The position numbers and the translations under genes are program-made. This document shows positions 6,093-10,170 of a stretch of DNA of 10,170 bases, one piece after another. The notes below the pieces were generated by a model, which was not told where the DNA came from, ran no database searches, and was given only the letters and a program-made list of their open reading frames with translations. The stretch's first letter is position 1. Each line of letters opens with the position of its first letter. Source of the DNA: Actinobacteria bacterium UBA5182 (GTDB lineage: Bacteria > Actinomycetota > UBA4738); assembly GCA_002413185.1 (NCBI GenBank), contig DHWM01000019.1, positions 1 through 10,170 of the forward strand, in the 5' to 3' direction.

Positions 6093-7334
6093 ATGCTCGA
6101 TGGACTGGCCCGGTCCCGGTGGTGGCTCGCCGACGTTCCCGGAGCGATCGATGCATGGGAGCCGGCGTACGCCGGCTACCGCCAGCGGGGCGACGACGCG
6201 GCGGCCGCAAGGGTCGCGCTGCTGCTTTCGAAGGAACACGGACAGACCCTTGGCAATCACGGGGCGGCAAACGGGTGGCTGGCTCGGGCCCGCGATCTGG
6301 TCAGTGGTCTGCGGCCCTCATCGGTCCAGGGGTGGGTGAAGCTCGCCGAGTCGGAGGTCGAGATGGACCCAGCCGGGTCCTTCGATCTGGCAGCGGAAGC
6401 TCTCGAGGCCGCGCGGCGGTTCCGGGACGTAGATCTCGAGTTGGCGGCCCTCGGTCGCGTGGGCCTGGCCGAGATCTGGTTGGGCCGGGTCGAGGAGGGC
6501 ATGACCAGGTTCGACGAGGGCATGGCTGCGGCCACCGCCGGAGAGCCGCGCGACCTTCGGACGGTGGGCGACCTGTTCTGCTCACTGATGCTCGCCGCCG
6601 AGGTGACGCTGGAGGCGGACCGGTTCGAGCAGTGGAACCACCTGCTATTCGAGTACATGAAGAAGAACAACCACCCCGACGTCCTCACCTTCTGCGGGAC
6701 GTGCTGCGCCGAGGTACTCGCCGCCGCGGGGCAGTGGGAGGAAGGAGAGAAATGGCTGACCGACACCCTTCGGGCCCTCGAGTCCAGCGGCCAGAGGTCT
6801 CGGTGTGTCCATCCAGCCACACGTCTGGCTTCGCTTCGGGTGATGCAAGGCCGGCTGGAGGAGGCCGAAGTGCTGCTGCGCGGCTACGAGGACCTGCCCG
6901 AGGCTGTCCAACCGCTGGTCGGGCTGTACCTGGCGAGAGGCCAGACGGCGCTGGCCGCGGCCCGGCTCCATCGCCGGCTCAACGAGCTGGGCAGGGACAC
7001 GCTGCTCGTCGCGCCGCTCCTGGCCCAGCTGGTCGAAGTCCAGCTGGCCCAAGGTGACCACGCGGGGGCGGAAGCAACAGCTCTGATGCTTTACGGGGTC
7101 GCGGAGCGCTCGGGACGCGAGCGGGTGAGAGCCGAGGCTGAGCTGGCCGAAGGCTCGGTCGCGGGGGCGGTCGGAAACGCCGGGGAGGCGGCCGAGCACC
7201 TGGGGAGGGCCATCGAGCTCTTCACCCGGCTACCACATGCCGCACAAGGCTGCCCGGGCCCACCTGACCTTAGCCCGGGGGGTGGCCTCGGCGGAACCCG
7301 AACGCGCGGTGGAGGAAGCCCGCCAGGCCCTTGA
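6093..7334 (+). CDS. LuxR-family regulator, N-terminal TPR-rich part (frameshifted gene)
   Basis: This is the helical-repeat part of a regulator whose DNA-binding domain continues in another frame at 7237-7638. From the first in-frame ATG it reads repeated TPR-like helix pairs rich in Ala, Leu and Glu, for example ARSRWWLADVPGAIDAWEPA (residues 6-25), and later ones such as LAAAGQWEEGEKWL and VMQGRLEEAEVLL. A Cys-rich segment FCGTCCAEVL is also present. Such repeats usually bind protein partners or small signals. Coding sense is lost after about residue 380 (ELFTRL), and the last 30 or so residues before the stop at 7334 are out-of-frame and Gly/Pro-rich. Joined to the downstream part with one base skipped, the product would be 514 residues. 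The true start is probably further upstream. No AAA-type ATP-binding domain is seen, unlike the large LAL/MalT regulators. Confidence 0.75.
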   Translation: MLDGLARSRWWLADVPGAIDAWEPAYAGYRQRGDDAAAARVALLLSKEHGQTLGNHGAANGWLARARDLVSGLRPSSVQGWVKLAESEVEMDPAGSFDLAAEALEAARRFRDVDLELAALGRVGLAEIWLGRVEEGMTRFDEGMAAATAGEPRDLRTVGDLFCSLMLAAEVTLEADRFEQWNHLLFEYMKKNNHPDVLTFCGTCCAEVLAAAGQWEEGEKWLTDTLRALESSGQRSRCVHPATRLASLRVMQGRLEEAEVLLRGYEDLPEAVQPLVGLYLARGQTALAAARLHRRLNELGRDTLLVAPLLAQLVEVQLAQGDHAGAEATALMLYGVAERSGRERVRAEAELAEGSVAGAVGNAGEAAEHLGRAIELFTRLPHAAQGCPGPPDLSPGGGLGGTRTRGGGSPPGP

Positions 7335-7638
7335 CGCGTTCGAACGACTCGGAGCAATCCGAGACGCCGATGCAGCGGCCGGCTTGCTCCGGGAGCTTGG
7401 TGTCGGGGGCAGGACGGGTCCGAAGCTGCTGGGGGAGCTGTCCAAGCGGGAGTTGGAAGTCCTTCGCCTCCTGGGCTATGGGTTGACCAACGCCGAGATC
7501 GCCGCACGGTTGTTCATCAGCACGAAGACCGTCGCCACACACGTGGGCAACGTCTTCGCGAAGCTCCACGTGCGAAACCGGGCCGAGGCGGCCACCTTCG
7601 CCCAACGCTACCTCGACGAGGACGTCCCGACCGGGTAG
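7237..7638 (+). CDS. LuxR-family regulator, C-terminal DNA-binding part (frameshifted gene)
   Basis: This frame continues the protein broken near 7230-7236. It first reads the last TPR-like helices (KAARAHLTLARGVA and AVEEARQALDAFERLG), then a GerE/LuxR helix-turn-helix of about 60 residues. That domain begins at LSKRELEVLRLLGYGLTNAE and continues IAARLFISTKTVATHVGNVF, the recognition helix region, then AKLHVRNRAEAATFAQRYL. The ATG at 7237 is almost certainly an internal methionine, because no Shine-Dalgarno sequence precedes it and the preceding helix is encoded in the other frame. If translated alone, it would make an unregulated DNA-binding fragment. Together with 6093-7334 it is best treated as one gene with a one-base insertion, either a real mutation or a sequence error. 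Confidence 0.8.
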   Translation: MPHKAARAHLTLARGVASAEPERAVEEARQALDAFERLGAIRDADAAAGLLRELGVGGRTGPKLLGELSKRELEVLRLLGYGLTNAEIAARLFISTKTVATHVGNVFAKLHVRNRAEAATFAQRYLDEDVPTG

Positions 7639-7660
7639 CCGCCCACGGCGCTCCCGCCGT

Positions 7661-7698
7661 TCGGAAGGACTCGGTCACGAAATCAGTAATCCTTCCGA
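7661..7698. repeat. 9-bp inverted repeat after the LuxR-type gene (terminator or operator)
   Basis: TCGGAAGGA at 7661-7669 and TCCTTCCGA at 7690-7698 are perfect inverted repeats with a 20-base centre, 22 bases after the regulator stop and 67 bases before the next ATG. As RNA it could fold as a 9-bp stem with a large loop, but no T-run follows. As DNA, two half-sites with centres about 29 bases apart would suit a dimeric regulator on one face of the helix. Both roles are inferred. Confidence 0.45.
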
Positions 7699-7753
7699 TC
7701 CTTCGCGCGGTGCCCAGTGACACCCTCCTGCTCGAAGCTCGCCGACCGACACA

Positions 7754-7760
7754 GGGAGGA
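7754..7760 (+). promoter_or_regulatory. Strong Shine-Dalgarno site of the SRPBCC gene
   Basis: GGGAGGA ends 5 bases before the ATG at 7766 and fixes that start. Confidence 0.65.
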
Positions 7761-7765
7761 GCCAC

Positions 7766-8345
7766 ATGGGGAGGAGAGCGAAGGACAGGGAGCCGCAGGC
7801 CTCATCCAGTCGGGTGGCGCTTCCGCCGATCCGCATGGAGGCCGACTGCAACGCTCCAGCAGAGATCGTCTACGGCCTGTTGGCCGACCTGCAAAGCCAT
7901 CTGGAGTGGGCGGGAAAGCGCCAGTCCGAGGGCCTTCGCCTGCTGTCGATGGAAGCCCCGGCCGGCACGGCCAGGGTTGGGATGGAGTTCCACTCGACCG
8001 GGTCAGACGGGAAGAAGCGGGTCAACCACGACCGCTCGGTCGTCACCGAAGCGACTCCTTCGGCGGTGTTCGAGTTCGTGACCGAGAGCCGGTGCGAGAG
8101 GGCGGGCCGCACACTCGCATCCGCTGGCACGTTCGTCCACCGCTACGGGATCACGCCCGGGCCCGGCGGCTGCAGGGTCGCCTACACCATGGAGACCACG
8201 CGCTTCGAGGGCGGCCCGGCCGTCCTTCGGGTCCCGATGATCTCGTCCTTGCTGGCCAAGGTGCTCACCACGATGTTTCCGGAAGGGGTTCCGGAACCTG
8301 CTGCTGTTGGCCGAGGAGCGCGCCGCCGCGCGTACGGCCGCCTGA
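7766..8345 (+). CDS. SRPBCC-family (START/Bet v1-like) protein, frameshifted near its C-terminus
   Basis: SRPBCC proteins form a helix-grip pocket that binds hydrophobic ligands or acts as a cyclase/aromatase. The start of the fold is visible at residues 20-50: strand RMEADCNAPAEIVYGLLADL, then a Trp-containing loop HLEWAG. Later come the beta strands that include GTFVHRYGITPGPGG and RVAYTMETTRF. The frame stays protein-like to ATG 8273-8275. After that, skipping one T of the TTT at 8276-8278 gives FRKGFRNLLLLAEERAAARTAA, a typical amphipathic C-terminal helix ending at TGA 8343-8345, 192 residues in total. The uncorrected frame runs on to 8548 with an atypical Arg/Gly-rich tail. An AGGAGG for the next gene begins 2 bases after the corrected stop, which strongly supports this repair. 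The ligand is unknown. Confidence 0.75.
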
Positions 8346-8346
8346 A

Positions 8347-8363
8347 AGGAGGAACCTGCACTG
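8347..8363 (+). promoter_or_regulatory. Ideal ribosome site leading to a CTG in place of a start codon
   Basis: AGGAGG at 8347-8352 is followed after 8 bases by CTG at 8361-8363, which opens the NTF2-like frame (LSEEQNASIVERV). No ATG, GTG or TTG lies at that place. Either CTG is used as a rare start or the codon is a mutated or misread ATG or GTG. Confidence 0.5.
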
Positions 8364-8679
8364 TCGGAGGAGCAGAACGCGTCCATCGTGGAGCGGGTGG
8401 TCAGGGCGTTCAACGAGCAGGACCTCGATTCCCTGGACGAGATCGTCGCCCCTGGCGCGGTCCTGCTACGGGATGCAGTCCCAGGGCCTGCAGGGCTTCA
8501 AGAGCGAGCTGCGCGGCTTCGCCGCCTTCCCGGACGCCCGGATGGTGATCGATGACATGGTCCATCTGGAAGACAAGGTGGTCATCCGGGACACGTGCTC
8601 CGGCACGAACACCGGCGACTTCTTCGGGATGGGCTCTACGGGGAGGGGGCTGGCGCCCGAGGAAGAGTCCGTTGGCTGA
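8361..8679 (+). pseudogene. NTF2/SnoaL-like (ester cyclase-type) protein, frameshifted and truncated
   Basis: The N-terminal part in frame 3 reads EEQNASIVERVVRAFNEQDL and then DSLDEIVAP, the first helices of SnoaL/NTF2-like proteins. From about 8467 the match continues in frame 1: YGMQSQGLQGFKSELRGFAA, then FPDARMVIDDMVHLEDKVVI and the family's GTNTGDFFGMGSTGR. One extra base in about 8445-8467 accounts for the change. After the TGR motif the family usually continues 30-40 residues with further beta strands. Here it ends within 10 unrelated residues, at TGA 8677-8679, and no other frame supplies the missing part. Corrected length is about 105 residues. With a CTG at the start position as well, the gene looks degraded. 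Relatives include polyketide cyclases and many small proteins of unknown role, so no reaction is assigned. Confidence 0.65.
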
Positions 8680-8737
8680 GGTCTTCGCGCAGAGTGAGCG
8701 GCCGAAAGCCGAACTGCAACGCATGAAGGGAGGAGAG

Positions 8738-9444
8738 ATGAGCAACGATCGGTGGGAGCGGGCTGCGGCGCTGTCTGGCGTAGCCGTTGCAGTGCTCTTC
8801 GTCGTGCTGATCGCGTTGGCTGGCAACCTGCCCAAGGCGCCATCCCCCGGCGGAGAGGTGAGTTCGTACTTCGCCAAGCACCGCTCGGCCCTGCTCGGCG
8901 CGGTTTACCTCGAGGGTCTGGCGGCCGTCGCCATGATCTGGTTCTGGGGGGTTGTCCGGAGCACCCTCGCCAAGGGCGAAGGTGGAACCGGCCGGCTGTC
9001 GAACGTGGTGCTCGCGGCCGGGACCGGCCAAGCTGCCCTGTACATCTTGAACAGCGCCTTCTGGGGGATGCTGGCATACGCCTCGACCCGGCCGGCGGAC
9101 CCGACCACGGCTGCCGTGGTGTACCGGCTGGGCTCGGTGGCGTTCCAGGTGGGCGCCTTCCCGTTCGGGGCGGCACTGCTGGCCATGGCCGTGGCGGGCC
9201 TTCGATCCCGGGCGCTCCCCGCATGGCTCTCATGGGTCAGCGCAGCGCTGGGAGTCATCGCCCTCATCCTCCGGGCCGTGCCGGAGGAGACCTATGGACC
9301 GGAGCGGGTTGGCAGCGTGGCGTTCTTCACCCGGTGTGGTTCCTCGTGGTGGGGGTGGTGCTGGCGACGACGCACGGCCCGGACGGAGGAGATGGTGTCA
9401 GTCTCGGCTTGACGGCTCGAAGGACTCCAACTCCCATCGGGTGA
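8738..9444 (+). CDS. Six-helix integral membrane protein of unknown function, frameshifted before its last helix
   Basis: A strong AGGGAGGAG (8727-8735) precedes the ATG at 8738. The protein resembles a group of uncharacterised actinobacterial membrane proteins of about 200-240 residues. Five hydrophobic helices are clear at about 8-28, 49-71, 86-108, 125-150 and 158-176, with a conserved-looking loop after helix 1 (SSYFAKHRSALLG). After SVAFF (about 9327) the frame gives a Trp/Arg-rich tail ending at 9412. Adding one base near 9328-9334 instead yields PVWFLVVGVVLATTHGPDGG, an obvious sixth helix, ending at TGA 9442-9444 (235 residues). The unrepaired product would lose that helix. It closes the SRPBCC/NTF2-like cluster. 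It has no visible catalytic motif, so transport, sensing or protein partner roles are all open. Confidence 0.75.
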
Positions 9445-9460
9445 ACCTCTCCGGGGTGGG

Positions 9461-9475
9461 CCTCGAGTACCGAGG
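9461..9475 (+). terminator. Small hairpin after the membrane protein gene
   Basis: CCTCG at 9461-9465 pairs with CGAGG at 9471-9475 around a 5-base loop, 17 bases after the corrected stop at 9444. The stem is short and no T-run follows, so a terminator role is only weakly supported. Confidence 0.2.
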
Positions 9476-9513
9476 GACCGCATCAAATAGTCTCGGGGCG
9501 ACCGCAAGAAGGA

Positions 9514-9591
9514 ATGACCACCCTCGCGTTGGTTCCCGGAGGCTGGCACGGGAGCTGGTGTTGGGAGCGCTTGATCCGGGAGCTGCTGCGT
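9514..9591 (+). pseudogene. Truncated N-terminus of an alpha/beta hydrolase
   Basis: The ATG at 9514 opens MTTLALVPGGWHGSWCWERL, the unmistakable first strand and oxyanion-hole motif (here PGGWHGSWCW) of small alpha/beta hydrolases such as EstA/methyl esterase-like enzymes, which usually have 220-260 residues. After about 26 codons (IRELLR) the similarity stops. The frame runs on to 9798 but is antisense to another gene, and no nucleophile elbow (GxSxG) or catalytic Asp or His appears. The break coincides with the stop codon of the convergent gene at 9592. A purine-rich AAGAAGG sits unusually close to the ATG. The remnant cannot be an active enzyme. A deletion or rearrangement, or an assembly join, removed the rest. 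Confidence 0.7.
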
Positions 9592-10146
9592 TCAAGCGGA
9601 GGTGTCCAGCCGCCAGATGTAAATGGCGTCGCCGCTCTTGTAGGTCGCGTGGACCAGAAGCAGCTGCTCTCCCTGCTCCCGAACGCCGGCGAGTATGACG
9701 ACCGTCACGTCTCCGTCCCGGTTCAGCTCGAAGCGGATCGGGCGGTTGGCCTCGTCGAACAGCGGAACGATGCGCCCATCCGGACCCCACGGGCGTAGGG
9801 CCGGCTCGATCTGCCTGACGGCCGATGAGCCGACCACCACGATCAGACGACCGTCGGGGCGCGCCTGGACCGCCTCCAGATTAGTGAGCCCATAGGCGGG
9901 ATCGGCATGCTGCCCGCCCCAGGAGAAGGCCGGAACCGAGGCCGGGAAAGCCGCGGCGCTCGTGATCAGCCATGCAGGAGGGAGGTTCGTGCCAACCGAC
10001 CTCATGGGCGGAAGATCGATGCCTCGATAGGTGGAAGCGGGCCGAGTTCTTTCGGGGTCCTGCACTTGCCGTCCTGTGATCCCCACCCCTCCGGACCAGG
10101 ACCTCTTGCTCACGCCTCTCCACGGATCCCGGGGACATCCGCCCAC
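9592..10146 (-). CDS. Protein of unknown function
   Basis: I do not recognise this protein. The frame reads 184 residues from a GTG at 10146 and is also open to the window's right edge, so the gene may begin outside. An ATG at 10005 would give 137 residues, and third-position GC rises from about two thirds before it to more than three quarters after it, so the first 47 codons may not be coding. The C-terminal 90 residues look like alternating beta strands (GRLIVVVGSSAV, RIVPLFDEANRPIRFEL, GDVTVVILAGV, EQLLLVHATYKSGDAIYIWR), suggesting a beta-propeller-like or small beta domain. No clear signal peptide, membrane helix or catalytic motif is seen. It converges on the truncated hydrolase and its TGA at 9594-9592 lies at that breakpoint. 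Confidence 0.5.
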   Translation of the reverse strand: MGGCPRDPWRGVSKRSWSGGVGITGRQVQDPERTRPASTYRGIDLPPMRSVGTNLPPAWLITSAAAFPASVPAFSWGGQHADPAYGLTNLEAVQARPDGRLIVVVGSSAVRQIEPALRPWGPDGRIVPLFDEANRPIRFELNRDGDVTVVILAGVREQGEQLLLVHATYKSGDAIYIWRLDTSA

Positions 10147-10170
10147 CGGCCTTTCATCGAGGGTCCCGAG

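Noticed and set aside
4383..6260. A 625-codon open frame on the - strand opposite the sensor kinase
   Set aside because: It lies antisense to a kinase with every expected motif, its product is Arg/Gly/Pro-rich without domains, and long antisense frames are common in GC-rich DNA.
5953..6339. A 128-codon + strand frame overlapping the start of the LuxR-type gene
   Set aside because: Beyond about 6018 it is out of frame with clear TPR-like sequence. Only its first codons might belong to the regulator.
7225..8470. Programmed ribosomal frameshifting as the cause of the split genes
   Set aside because: No recognised slippery heptamer with a downstream structure was seen, and the shifts occur in unrelated genes in both directions. 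Mutation or sequence error is simpler.
8466..9233. A 255-codon - strand frame opposite the NTF2-like and membrane genes
   Set aside because: The + strand has membrane helices and family motifs. The antisense product is Arg/Pro-rich.
1..10170. CRISPR arrays, tRNA or rRNA genes, transposases or integrases
   Set aside because: No regularly spaced repeats, tRNA-like cloverleaf, rRNA stretch or recombinase motif was found on reading both strands.

Overview
The window is GC-rich DNA with strongly GC-biased third codon positions and good Shine-Dalgarno sequences. It carries a MurT/GatD pair (D-glutamate amidation of lipid II), an OmpR-type two-component system and a TPR-LuxR regulator. This suggests a high-GC Gram-positive-type bacterium, such as an Actinomycetota or Dormibacterota-like soil lineage. 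No rRNA, tRNA, CRISPR array or transposase gene was seen, so placement rests on gene content alone.

Layout. The left edge (1-187) is unresolved. A prolyl-iminopeptidase-like hydrolase (188-1159, +) converges on a murT-gatD operon (3400-1245, -), with two hairpins between their stops. A divergent region of about 256 bp separates murT from a response regulator (3657-4319, +) and its sensor kinase (4413-5699, +), which form one two-component system. All of these genes are intact with their key residues present.

From about 5.9 kb rightward the picture changes. A TPR-LuxR regulator (about 5965-7638, +) is split by at least one frameshift. It is followed by a tight three-gene cluster: an SRPBCC protein (7766-8345), an NTF2/SnoaL-like protein (8361-8679) and a membrane protein (8738-9444). 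Each of the three carries a single-base frame disruption, and the NTF2-like one also has a CTG where a start codon belongs and lacks its C-terminus. Next is a remnant of about 26 codons of an alpha/beta hydrolase (9514-9591). It stops exactly where a convergent unknown gene (10146-9592, -) ends. The right half is therefore either a decaying accessory segment or a low-accuracy stretch of assembly, and the sequence alone cannot separate these.

Function. The left half is ordinary cell-wall and signalling biology. MurT and GatD together make lipid II with D-isoglutamine. The two-component system may sit under its own or a shared divergent promoter region. The LuxR protein may control the SRPBCC/NTF2/membrane cluster downstream, given shared orientation and a 9-bp inverted repeat in the gap, but this is inference. 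I found no convincing evidence of a new defence or mobile system. The most notable signals are the frameshift cluster, the hydrolase breakpoint and several inverted repeats in gene gaps.
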